DNA from: Hirundichthys speculiger
Lineage: Eukaryota; Chordata; Actinopteri; Beloniformes; Exocoetidae
NCBI GenBank assembly: GCA_018398805.1
Contig: JAGFBZ010000006.1
Location: 496,001 to 560,000, forward strand
DNA: 64,000 nucleotides
Direction of reading: 5' to 3'
The translations under genes were made by a program, and so were the position numbers. A model generated the notes under the pieces. That model worked only from the letters and a program-made list of their open reading frames with translations, was not told the origin of the DNA and did not search any database. Below, piece after piece: positions 1-11,044 of the stretch (position 1 is its first letter; each line of letters opens with the position of its first letter).

Positions 1-285
1 GTGACAGAGAAAGTAGACAATCCCATTTAGCTTATCTCATACGCAAAGTTGTCTGCAGAGCCATGAAGTTGTGTGGTTTGATAAGAGAGCAGCTCAGAGT
101 TCAGATAATTTACATCTTTCTTGTCATGTTTGCATAGAAATGATATGATGTCCTCAGGGGTCCTCAAAGATAATTGTTTTAAAAAAAAAAAGCCCGCAAG
201 AGCAAAGCACCCCTTCCTTTAGTCTTTGAGGCTCTACAACCTTTAACAAAAGCGTTAGGTCAATGAGTAAAAGAAAAAAAAAACT

Positions 286-291
286 TTTATT
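286..291 (-). promoter_or_regulatory. Possible polyadenylation signal AATAAA for gas1
   Basis: TTTATT on the plus strand reads AATAAA on the gene strand, about 32 bases past the stop codon. That would make a very short 3' UTR, so it may be unused, with the true end further left or outside the window. Confidence 0.3.
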
Positions 292-322
292 GCCTTTTAT
301 CTGGAACTGAAAAACCCGAGGT

Positions 323-1112
323 TTAAAAGAGGGGCAACAGAGCCAAAATGGATGCCAGGAGGGTCAAAAGACAGCGGGCCGCAATAAGAGGGGCTCCACA
401 TCTCAGTTTCATTGGGATCGTCGGTGTCGGTGTCGAAGTCTCGTCTTCGTCGTCTGTAATGTAGGTGGACGAGCCGCTGGCCTCGTACCTGTCTGGATAG
501 TCGAAGCAAAGCATTTTCATGCTGCTCTTCACAAACTCACAGATGGCCCGTTCCGTCCCGTCGCACATGCAAGTGTCCAGCTGCTGGCCCTTGGGTATTT
601 TACGCATGTTCGCGATCACGTTCCGGCAGGCGTTGGTGCAGATCGCCCCGCTGAAAAGTTTCCCACAGTGGTGCAAGTAGTCGTGCATGGCCGCGTTGCA
701 CTGCGGGTCCCTCTCGCACTGGTGCCGCGCTTCGGTGCAGCCCGTGCTGGTAGTCCTGGGCAGGCACGGCTCGATGGCCCGCTTGGTGCTGGCGCAGCGC
801 GTCGTGGCCGCAGCTGCAGTCCTCCAGAGCGGGGCCGTTTTTGGTCAGATTGAGCTGGATGAGCGAGGAGATGCAGTGGCTGGGACACTTCTTCTTCTCC
901 CCGCTCAGCACGGGGCCGCACGCGCGACTGTAGTGTTCGTACGCGTAATTGCATTCGCGCTCGGACTGACAGTTCATGATGGCTTGCCAACAGATCAGCC
1001 GCCGTCCGTGGGCAGGCGACGCCACAGACAAGCAGCCGAGGAACAGAAGCAAACAACCGAGAGGCCAAACGGATCTGCAGACGGTCTGCACCAATGCGCG
1101 TGAGCGTGCCAT
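323..1112 (-). pseudogene. gas1: GAS1 (growth arrest-specific 1) coding region, single exon, frame interrupted near 797
   Basis: The product is a GPI-anchored cell-surface protein with two GFR-alpha-like cysteine-rich domains. In vertebrates GAS1 binds Hedgehog ligands as a co-receptor and can engage GDNF/RET signalling (family knowledge). The Met codon at 1112-1110 opens a hydrophobic signal peptide (residues 1 to about 36). Domain 1 follows with RLICWQA, Cys at 41, 47, 54, 65, 76, 80, 99 and 101, and an N-linked site NLT at 88-90. Its signature CPSHCISSLIQLN and GPALEDC stretches are very GAS1-like. Near 797 the frame shifts; the next frame continues at 796 with CASTKRAIEPCLP, then domain 2 (CNAAMHDYLHHCG, ICTNACRNVIANMRKIPKG, KMLCFDYPDRYE). 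It ends with an acidic Thr/Pro stalk and a 20-residue hydrophobic tail typical of a GPI signal, with TAA at 325-323. The two parts total about 263 codons, shorter than mammalian GAS1 (about 345). Teleosts have gas1a and gas1b; I cannot say which this is. Identity is secure; whether the break is real is not. Confidence 0.93.
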
Positions 1113-1640
1113 CGCTGTGGCTGCAAGAAACGGCCAAACTCACAGCAGTGTCATAAGTAAAACTTGTGCGCCACTTCCATGGAGAGGGTCCACGCTGGAC
1201 AGAGCTTTTTAAAGTGTTTTTATTCCGAGGCAGATGGTGCGCGACAGGCCCGTGTGGGGGCGTTCAGCGGGCTGGTACAGCGCTGTGTAATCCCGGCTCC
1301 ATAAACCCGTCAGTGCCGATCCATTCGAGCAGGACTCTCGGCTGAACCGTCCACTATCCGTCCATGTCCGGGGTGGTGGCCGAAGCAGAAACTTCAACGA
1401 GCGGAAGGCAAACCGGCTGAAAAGTTCTCCACGAGTGCAGGGAAGTTCTGCTGCGGCTCATTCCATCGGAGTGATTCTGAACTCATAAAAGCCCTGACTC
1501 CGGTTCAGCTGCGCTCCCCGTCCCGGAGCGGATCTCCACCGATAAGCGAGCGAAAGCCGGACGAGTCCCGAGTGGAGCGCGTCGGATCATTAAGCGGTAC
1601 TTGTGCGCACGGGGGGAGTGCAAACAAACATTGCGTGGGG
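400..1640. other. CpG-rich block over gas1 and its 5' flank
   Basis: CpG dinucleotides and G+C are clearly denser here than in the AT-rich DNA to the right. The block covers the gas1 coding region and continues upstream of the start codon to the G run near 1638-1648. CpG islands of this kind are usual for GAS1 and other developmental single-exon genes. Edges are by eye. Confidence 0.6.
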
Positions 1641-1756
1641 GGGGGGGGAAACAACAACCCTTTTGGGTCGAAAAGTGGTCCTCTACTCCTCAACCCTTTG
1701 AGCGTTTGTCTTTCGCTTCTTCGGCCCCCTCACCATACATTAGCGAGGGGCCTCTC

Positions 1757-1799
1757 ATTGGTTGGCAACTTGTTGAGGTTCTACGTAGTGAGGGGCGGG
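1757..1799 (-). promoter_or_regulatory. CCAAT box and GC box cluster upstream of gas1
   Basis: ATTGG at 1757-1761 is a CCAAT box on the gene strand, and GGGGCGGG at 1792-1799 is an Sp1-type GC box. They lie about 650-690 bases upstream of the gas1 start codon at the edge of a CpG-rich stretch. No good TATA box is seen, which fits a CpG-type promoter. The transcription start is not defined by the sequence. Confidence 0.4.
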
Positions 1800-1859
1800 A
1801 GTTTGGGGTGGGAGGAGGACAGGCTTCAGAATCACTCCATAGTTTTCCCAGTTTGGTTT

Positions 1860-4800
1860 TTCAGTGATATTTTTTAGGCTACAAAAGAGTGGCCAGCTTG
1901 GACTGACTCCATTTGTACTGTGGTTGCAGAATATGAACTGAATATTAAACGCTATATCTATTATTAGATGATAAGAAGTGTAAACTCTAGTTAGATTCCA
2001 AAACAATGTAAAGGAAGCTGTTTTGAGTGAGAGCATTTTTTTTTTTAATTAATGTTACACCTGTAGTCAACAAAGGTTGTCAAAAGAAATTGTTATTTTA
2101 ATCCCCTGACAAGACTGAAAAATGTCCTACTTAAGTGATGTTGTGGATGGGGTCCCTACTACAGACCATCAACTACTCATGCCGTGCAAAGTTCTGCCAA
2201 TAGATGCAAAAAGAGAAGTTTTCATTGCCTTTGTTTCTAACACGCATCTATTTTGTCATAAATATATAAGTACAGATTCACACGTAGGAGAGGCTATGAA
2301 TGCTCCTTTCTGTTTATTGACAGCAGTTTCTTTTACATTAATAGCTGAACAGACTTATAACAAGGCAGCAGTAAACAAAGATTCTAGTATAAAAAGTCCT
2401 TTTTCTAGACTTTGTGCACACATACTAAGTTAACTTTAGCTCAGTTTGTCTGTAAGGATCTTATCTATACCATCTCTTAAGTAGAATTATGTCTTTTATT
2501 CTTGCCAAATAAATAAAATAACTATTAATTTGGACATAGCTTAGTTGCTAATGTGCTGACATTAATTACAATTTTCCCCTGCAAACAAATATTCAATTCT
2601 AGCTCAAAACTGCTTCAATTTACATTGTTTTGGCACCTAACAAAAATGTATGCTTCTCACCATCTAATAATAAACCTAGGGTTGTTTTAACTGAGGAACA
2701 TTACTTAAATGTAAAGAAAATAGGACAAAACTGTTATAAATGGGTGAAACTAGCCATGTGGTTGCTTTGTTGATGCGATCAGGTAACACGTTGGACTCTG
2801 AGGTTGAGGTAGGTGACTTTTCTCCTACTTTCTGAGTTGGATTTCCCACATCAGGGGGCATTCCAGTTGAAACTTCCAGCTTGGGACTTGGAAAATCTGA
2901 CTTCTGAGTACAAACAGGAACACACCATTAATGTCCAAGGAACTGCATTCGCCCTGGATTTCATCACACATAATAATGGGCCATTTAGAATAAAAAAAAA
3001 AAACAATGTTTTCATTAAAATGATGCTAAGACTTGTCTATATCATTTATGACAAAGTTTTTAATTAGTTACTTTGCATAACACAGTTCATATAGCAGTCT
3101 CACTGATCATTAGAATAACTGCTGAGATGTTGCTTTCCAATTACTTTTACAAACAAACAAACAAATCACTGTTTACTAAGCTCACTTGATAAAAAATAAA
3201 TAAGTAAATAATAAAATTAAAAAATAGCAATGTCCCATTGTGTTGCATGTTGGGACAGGAGCAACAAAATGTTAAAAATGTCCAAACTGGGTGCAGTCGG
3301 GAAAGTTAGAGATGGAAAGAGAGAGAGAGGAAAAGGACATTGTGGAGAGAAATTGAATCGAGCTGCCACGGGACAACATAAACACCATAATTCCACTTGC
3401 TGGGTTCGATTACTGACTCTGACACACCACCTCTGCTGAGATTCCTGCACACTCCAAGCTACATTTTTGGGCCGAGTGGATGTAGTTTGTGTGAGCTCAA
3501 AAATTATAAATCCAAAAGAAGCTCCCAGGCTGTTTCACAGTGACTTTGCAGATCTGATAATTAACAAGCCGCTGTGGTGCCAACATCAGACTCCTCACAG
3601 GATCATACTGATCTTTTTGGCTCATTTAATGAAGTAAACAAAATACATTCGGCCGTTTGTCCATTTTATTTCATCTGAGCCAGTTGGTGTTATAAGCGGT
3701 TATGTTGCAGATAAAGGTTTGCGATAAACTCTTACTGCTTTCGAAAGCTTGCCTGATTCGCAGCAGACATGATTATTCTTTTGTTATGTTGAGTAGAAAT
3801 GGGCTGAGACATGATTTTAGAGGCTAGTCTTACAGTCTGCGCATAAAAACCGGATCCTGGAGGTTAGTGTGCAGGATTCCTGCATAAATAAGAAAACTCC
3901 AGCAGAGTCTTCACACAGTGTAACACATCAACGAACCCCATTAACCCAAAAATTCAGTGTTGCATGGTCTCAACTTCACATCCTCTACGGTCCATGATTC
4001 GAACAATAAGTCACTGTAATGTAACAAGGAAACATACTGGAACTTCTTCAAACCATAATATCTTGCTAAGGTAACAGATAATGGCTTTGACTCCAGCGCT
4101 GTACAAAAAATAATTTGATCCCCACATGTTCATGTCTGCAGAGCAGATTATCTGTGCAGCATTCTCGCTCTTTTAATCGCCCACATCCTATTAAATCCAA
4201 CGCAGAGAAGCAGTTGAGTGAGAATTAATTGAGGTATAATGAGGCACTCACAGAGCATCATCCCGTATAATCACTCATTCCTTTTTAAATCCCTCGTGCT
4301 GCTGCATCAGAGAACGCCGTCAGATATGAAGCTGGTGAAGCTGAGCCAAAGCAGTGGGCTGAATAATACTAATGACAATACCATTTAAATTTCAGTAACA
4401 GATCGATCTTTGGAATTATATGATCAAGTGAGAATTTCTTCACTCTTCATCTGAAATGCTCGTCTAAATCATTTCATTTCCAGGATAAACTTTCCACCAG
4501 CAAAACGATGTCAAATCCCTCAGCAACACAGAAGTTTCCTAAGAAACGCTCATCCATGAATCTAAACCATAAGAGGGATTTTGACACATAACTGTGGTCT
4601 GGTTGTGGCAGTGGCAGAAGTGTGAACCTTTGTTTCTTGTGCGCTGGGCTTCTGCAGATGAAAGTCAAGCGTATACATGTGACTGCCTGTTTCTGAGGGA
4701 GGAAAACAATGATTGTTGGGTTTGATGGTTTGTAGAACGTTTGTCTGCAGATAAACTCATTAAGCTGTTAATATCATGTTTCATTCATGCATGTAAGCAA

Positions 4801-5300
4801 AATGTGCTAAAACACATGCAAGCGAAGGAAAGAAAAGCAGCCCTTGAAGTAAAAGTATGTCAACAATATATTTACTTGAAATGGTAATTAGGTAAAATTC
4901 CCTCCGTTTGTGTTTGATTTATGACTCTAGTTATTTGTTTTTTTGTTTTACAACTGCTTTGACTTCTTGCCAGTTTGTAGTAAATTTAAAAATGCTCTGG
5001 ATCACTGAAACTGTTTTTAGGGCTTGCTGGGGGGAAGTGGGAGCTCAGGTGCATCCTCATACCTTTTTCCGGTTACAAATCCATCAGGAATGCTGAAGCA
5101 ACATAACAGCCACCTGGTTGTTTAATCTCATTTTAGGCTCATTAAACAGCTTTTGCTGCTCCATTTCATTTTTTTTTTCAAAGCAATCATTAAGAGATAC
5201 TTTTTATATGGACTGCATTCACAGAAGCATATTCACATATGCTCACGTGTTTTTCTTTTTTTTATAAATGTCACAATGAGTTGCAGTCCTCACCTAATTC
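1860..5300. other. Intergenic stretch, no gene seen
   Basis: AT-rich single-copy-looking DNA. It contains a short (CAAA)n at about 3151-3166, an AT-rich block at 3189-3226 and scattered A or T runs. Open frames are below about 105 codons with no family resemblance. The part at 4100-4340 is of higher complexity, with TAAT-core motifs; it could be regulatory but nothing proves it. Confidence 0.5.
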
Positions 5301-5309
5301 GATTTAAAC

Positions 5310-5673
5310 CAGCCATTCCCAAACTTCTCAAAACCAAGGTCCAATTTGAAATCTCTGCGGCCCATGCAAACCTTTAATCACAACTGTGATCAACATACAG
5401 GACTAAAAGCTACATTCCAATATTAATGTAAAGGGTCAACAAATAAGGTGACACTTGCCATGTTAAGATGACAGTAGAATAACACTCAGTTGGTTTGGTT
5501 TATTTTATTATTTTTTTTTGTATCATGTCACAATATTTTACAGTAATTAAAAACATTTTCAAAAAAATTGAGGATTTAAACGTATTGGTTTATTTTTAAT
5601 GACCTCTCACGGGCCACCTGCAGTACCATGACGGCCCACCAGGGGGCCGCGGCCCATACTTTGGGAATCACTG
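5310..5673 (+). mobile_element. Small non-autonomous hAT element, copy 1 (8-bp TSD)
   Basis: The left end CAGCCATTCCCAAACTTC and right end ACTTTGGGAATCACTG form imperfect terminal inverted repeats. They are flanked by ATTTAAAC (5302-5309) and GTTTAAAC (5674-5681), an 8-bp target-site duplication with one mismatch, as expected for hAT. The interior has no transposase frame. The same 0.36-0.42 kb sequence recurs at 24089, 39686 and 57929. Near the right end it carries CCACCAGGGGGCCG (5636-5649). Confidence 0.88.
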
Positions 5674-5684
5674 GTTTAAACGAT

Positions 5685-7415
5685 CGCTGTACACTGTACT
5701 CCGAGGTAGCAGCTAAAAAAGATTTTACCAAGATACTCCTTTGAAGTGCAACTCTGTAGTTTTGATGAAAAAAAAGGACGGAGTTAAATAGTTAAATGAA
5801 CAACACAAACGATGTTGTGGTTTGTGAGCACATAAAGGCAGGATACTGAGGCAAGTAAACATCATATCAGAATTTCCTAACAGTGTCTCCTGGTTAACAT
5901 CATGTGACTGGGATGATAAGAAATGTAGATATAACTGTATACATATCAGGAACATAGACATAGACATAGACATAGACGGACCTGGAATAAGATCAAAACC
6001 AGAATAAGACTCAAAAGTGGGATTCTGCATGTAACACACACAAAATAAAGCAGCTTGTTATCAAGAACATTAAACAGATCTGTATATGTTTCTACCAGAG
6101 GTTTTCTGATGTTTTACATGTTTCAGCTGAGCTGAAAACAACTCAGCATGCCACATGAGACATTAAGAGTTTTCAACCCTCAATACAAAGATTATTAAGA
6201 TGGACTATTACAATATTTTATTGCATTCACCAGTCCAAAACATCATGATATAGTAACTAGGAACACAGAGAAAACAAATCAAATCATGGGATTATGGAGT
6301 GCTGTCAAAAATGTTTTGACTAGTGTTTGCTTTGTTTGCTCGTCAGTAAAAAAATATAGATTTTCAAAGACGCATCCCTTCTTTTGTCACCCCAAATCTG
6401 AGTTTCAATCATTATTTTAATCTACTTATGGCCTTTTCTCTGATCATCAAAAAGTTCAGGAAAAAACAAAACAAAACAAAACAAAAAAAACAAAACAAAG
6501 GGCCTTGTGTTTGAAAAGGTTTTTTTTTTCTGCCACTAGGGTTTAGATAGCTCAGATATCTGCCTGGACCTCATCATCAAAATGACACAAGTGCGTGTAT
6601 GTGTGTTTGTGTGAGTGTATGTGGGTGTGAGTAAAATGATAGCCCACATGTTGACACATGAGCGAGAGGAGGCAGTTTAGTTCTTGAGGCTTGATGTGGA
6701 TGAGGGAGTCAGGGGAAGAGAGCAGCAAGGGCACAAAGGCTGTTTGTGTTTCAAACAGCATTCTGATCTCAGGAATGTACCTTTAGGCCACAGCCGTGAG
6801 CTTCCCGCTGCAAACAATACGCTCAATGTCAGTTACGGCCAGCTAACGCAGACGCTGCTGGTGCTATTCCAAGGTCCCAACTCGTCGAAAATGATGGATA
6901 CAGGCAACTCAATACTTCAGGGGTTCCTCTCTGCTTTCCTTACAGCAAAAAAAAAAAAAAAGAAAGAGTGGAAACGCTGGGGTTTGACAAAAGACTTAAT
7001 GTAATAATAAACACGCATAAAGCAAGGTGTTCATTCAATTCATTGATTTTTTTTTTCAACCCGGTGTAAATAAAGACGTGATTTGAGTCTTTCAGAGTCA
7101 TTAACTATTATCTAAAAGTGAATAAATCAAAACCTCTGGGAGCAAAGGACACTTTAAACAGTCGCATAAGAAGACGAAAGTCTTTCATCCTAAGCACTTA
7201 CAGAAGGAGAAAAAAACAGATGAAATCATCCGACACTTTTCTCTGAACAGCTGTGCGTGCAAGCCAGATGTGCAGCACTGAAAGCTGAACGTTGTTACAT
7301 TGAGGTACCAACTAAACCAAAATGAGTCCCACAACAGTCTAATTAAGGGATAAGCTAAATAATATCAAAACCATCCTCCACTGATGTTCAAAAACAAGTT
7401 GAATTAAAGAGAATA
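5685..7415. other. Intergenic stretch, no gene seen
   Basis: AT-rich DNA with the hexamer repeat at 5944, an (AAAAC)n-like tract at about 6461-6500, a TG-rich stretch at about 6592-6632 and poly-A at 6947-6961. No coding signal recognised. Confidence 0.5.
5944..5976. repeat. Hexanucleotide repeat (ACATAG)n
   Basis: Four to five tandem copies of ACATAG. A short microsatellite with no associated gene. Confidence 0.8.
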
Positions 7416-7418
7416 TGC

Positions 7419-7421
<3 letters not shown>

Positions 7422-7506
<85 letters not shown>
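7422..7506. repeat. (AT)n microsatellite, about 85 bp
   Basis: Uninterrupted alternating AT. It creates a meaningless Ile-Tyr open frame. Confidence 0.97.
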
Positions 7507-7510
<4 letters not shown>

Positions 7511-7569
7511 AAGAACTTATATCCGTTAGGAACTATTTGTGCAGAACATCAGTGCGTGTACAAATACAT

Positions 7570-7606
7570 AACACAACACAACACAACACAACACAATGTA
7601 TATATA

Positions 7607-7638
<32 letters not shown>
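7570..7638. repeat. (ACACA)n followed by a second (AT)n tract
   Basis: About five ACACA units at 7570-7596, then AT-rich alternation at 7598-7638. Together with 7422-7506 this makes a compound microsatellite cluster about 215 bp long. Confidence 0.9.
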
Positions 7639-7639
<1 letters not shown>

Positions 7640-7641
<2 letters not shown>

Positions 7642-10600
7642 AATAGATGCTGCCACTTAGGCAGTAGCAATATATGTCAATGATCATTAAATCTCATTAT
7701 TTTTTTACAAAGTGATTGCAGTTTATTGATCACTTGCGATTTGCTTCTGCTGACAAGGAGCATCCGGACAATTTGATCATAGATGACTAACCTGCTGAGA
7801 CATTTTCTCCCCAGCATGGGCAGCCAGTAGAATACTGATCTCGTTCTCATTCCAGCTTCCTGTCAAATCTTGTTATTTTTAAATGTCATGTACTCCTGAA
7901 GGAGCTCTCTGATGGGTTGTGGTGTTCTTGTGTGTCAGTGATAAGTCACACGGTGTCTACGTTATTATTTACATTACCACACCCTCCGGTCACAGTATAA
8001 TAAACACTTCTCTATTGCAGACTCAATATGCTTTATAGGACTTCTGTTAATCACACTGCGGGGAATCTCAGTTCTGCACACTCTGCAATCAACAGATCAA
8101 CTGGTGACAGGTGAGGGTGTCAGAACTGGATATAAAAGTAGTTTTTATGAGGCAAAGAGACAAAAAGGCAAAGAGAGACGTATATGTTTCCATAAAGATG
8201 GTGCCTTTTCCCCAGGAGGTTCATGGGAGGGTTATTTCAGCAGAACAATGTCGGACCTCATGCTTTGTGGATTCACAGATACAGAATAATACTTAACTAT
8301 CTACTATTGAAAAAGCACAGTGACGGGCAGCTGGGTAGCTCAGTGGTTTAGGGAGGCAGCCCACATATAGTGGCTGCAGTCAAAAAAAAGAATCTGTCAA
8401 GAAAACCAAACATGCTCACCAATGAACAGGGGAAACAGTTAATATCCTCAATTCCTAAATGATATAAAAGTATGATTTTAAAAAAAATGGAAATACATAG
8501 CAAACAGGTAAACATGCCTCTTTTCCAATTTTTCAAAAATGCTACTATTATCAAATATTCAATTTGTCTGAATTTTCTCAATATAAAGGAGTTTGTCAGT
8601 GATGACACTGGAAATATTGTACAAACATCTGAAATAAAGGTTCAAATTAAAAAAGAAATTTTAGATTGAAATTGTTGCATTGAAGAAAACTCCGGCCTCT
8701 TTGACTTAGGGTTTGTAATTCTGTTTGGCTGCAGACACTTTTCAGGAAAGTCTGGTTTCTTCCAGTCCGGGTTTATGGTCCACTGGTTCACAAGACTTTT
8801 TTGACTACAAGAACTTTAACAAAATTGCTATAAAGGTCAGAAAAAGATAACAATAAAGCCATCAGTTAGGTATTGGTGGTATTTCTGGCTAACGTTCATC
8901 TAAAAAGCATAAATATATAACACAGATATGCCATATATTATTCATCACAGGAGTTCAAGCACCAAATGTGAGTTTATTTCTGCTCTCAGTGTAGAGTATA
9001 GACGGTTGAGTTGGGAGGATTTTAATTTTTTTTTTTTTCTGTTTTTGAGTACACTGAATCCCAGCAGAGCAGAGCAGGTCAGCAGCGATGGACCTACGCT
9101 TGCCTTGTCTGAAAAAGGAAATATCCTAACACAGGAAATGAGTTGGCAGGAATTATCTATTCAAATTGCTTCCTCTTTGGGATTTCAAAGACACGATAAT
9201 GGCCAGCGATAAGTTTTTTTGGAACACAACCAAACAAGATTAAGAAATTCATTTCCTTCCTCATGTCTGCCTATTAATTTGCTTCTGTTTCATCCGTCCT
9301 CTTCCGGGGATTTGTGTTGATTTGTTCGGGTGGGAACGGCAGAGGGACACATGGGTGATTAAAACCTTAATACTTGGCAGCAAATGACAGAAAATCATAA
9401 ATACACTGCCTATTTTTTTACCAGTTCTCGAAGGATGTAGGAGTGTTTGAAACTGTTCTGGTCACTGAACTGGAGCAAGACAACAATAAAAGACACATGA
9501 TATGGTTCAGAGGGAATTAACACTACTTACCTTTCTAATAACTGAAAAGGCAATATTGTTTACTATAATGTGTCAAACCTTGCAATTTAAATTTACTTAA
9601 AATTATCCATAAGGAGGACGTAGATCCCGCCTTCAAATTCCTGTTAAACGGAGCCAAATGTGAAATGAAGTGTGTGGGGGCCGTGATCCTTTAATCAGTG
9701 AGATTAAAGTCATCCGTCATGTCAAAGAGGCAGAGATCCACCTGACCCTCATATCACAGTCCACTGCTTCAGGCTTTCACATATTTGAAGAAATGAATAC
9801 TTTATATGTGGAAACATTTATTTCATCGTATATTTCAGTTCCTGAAGTCCATAAAATCCAGCCCCATGGAAAATTAAAAACTATTGTTGCCTGAAATGAC
9901 ACAAAGCCATGACTCTGAAACAACATTATAGAGGTACTGCTCCCCCCGACCTCCCAAAAATAAAAGAAACATCAAAAATGAATGCGTACATCGTCAAAAT
10001 CTGTCCACAGTGACATGCTAGAAACCAGAAAACAGGTAAAGCTGTGGAGGTTACAATCACTGATGGCATGAACAGTGTTTTAATCAATGTGTTCAGAGAC
10101 AGGAACCCCAGGGACCCCAGAAACTCCGGCCAACAACGCACCCAGCTGAGAGTGTCCAATCCATCCCTCTATTCCCACTACGAGCAGAGCTAATCAACAG
10201 CCACAGTATCAGTGTTGGTCCTGGATGACAAGCAGAGCAACTAAGTCTGACAGGTGGAGCAGGCAATTATAGATAAACCCAAATGGAAAACTCTTATTAA
10301 TTAATTTCAATCTGTTATTGAATACAGGTAAGGCTCTACAGTTCTCTCTGAGTGCAGCACTCCACTCCAGAAAACCTCTATGAATCTTCACACAGCCTCT
10401 CACACCACATATCACATGCACAGCTGTTGCAACACATGCTGCTCAGCCATGAGCCTGTATGAGTGGCTGTTTATACAGGCCTGAAGGCCTTTCATATCGC
10501 TGCAGACAAACACCAGCACATATGGACCCACCAATAAAGCCCTAACCTCCGACACAGACATATGACCTTAATCTCCCGAGCATGAGGTTCAGCATGAAAG

Positions 10601-10740
10601 AATTTCACAATATAAAAACACAACAAAGTAAAAGAACACATAACCACTTTAACCACAAGTGCTAAACATTCCTGATCGGCTGTTCAGCTTCCTTTGAGGG
10701 AGTGATGGACACATGTGACACTTTTCATCTGCAAAACTGC
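7640..10740. other. Intergenic stretch, no gene seen apart from the SINE fragment
   Basis: Mostly AT-rich single-copy DNA. All open frames are below 100 codons and none resembles a known family. A T run lies at about 9028-9039. Confidence 0.5.
8325..8383 (+). repeat. Truncated tRNA-derived repeat (SINE head)
   Basis: GGGTAGCTCAGTGGTTTAGG matches a pol III A box (TRGYNNARNNG) in a tRNA-like context, and is followed by GGCTGCAGTC, typical of fish tRNA-related repeats. No B box (GGTTCRANNCC) follows and an A run begins at about 8383, so this is a fragment and not a tRNA gene. Confidence 0.6.
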
Positions 10741-10752
10741 ATGTACTGTCAT

Positions 10753-11036
10753 CAGGGCTTGACGCTAACTTTTTGGCTAACTAGCCACTGTGGCTAGTGT
10801 TTTTCCTCAGTCAATAGCCATTTAGTCTTTATGCTAGCCACAGTTTTGCTGTCAGTTTTTTTCTTCTTCTCATATTCTTGCATTTACATTTTAAATACAA
10901 AACAATTGGTACAACTTTGTGAAATATCAAAGAATAAGTTACCAGCCAAAGTTGCTTGTGAGACAGAAATTGTTACTAGCCACAACCAAATTTTACCAGC
11001 ATTTGGCTGGTTGGCCGGTGTCAGTGTCAAGCCCTG
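10753..11036. mobile_element. 284-bp hAT-type MITE with perfect 8-bp TSD
   Basis: Terminal inverted repeats CAGGGCTTGAC at the left and GTCAAGCCCTG at the right. Identical ACTGTCAT sits on both sides (10745-10752 and 11037-11044). Repeated TAGCCA and TGGCTA words lie near both ends, as in many hAT subterminal regions. No coding capacity. Confidence 0.92.
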
Positions 11037-11044
11037 ACTGTCAT

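Noticed and set aside
297..509. Alternative frame at the gas1 3' end containing DFDTDTDDPNETE
   Set aside because: An acidic stretch could fit a GAS1 stalk, but this frame lacks a hydrophobic GPI tail and is not in frame with domain 2. The frame ending at 323 has both.
687..1103. 138-codon plus-strand open frame over gas1
   Set aside because: It is antisense to the GAS1 exon and arises from its GC-rich codon composition. No domain resemblance.
2770..2920. Stretch with TTGGGACTTGGAAAATC and TCTGAGTACAAACAGG resembling a fish repeat
   Set aside because: The resemblance is too faint and no ends or duplication could be found.
3403..3416. GGTTCGATTAC, resembling a tRNA B box
   Set aside because: No A box at the proper distance and no cloverleaf.
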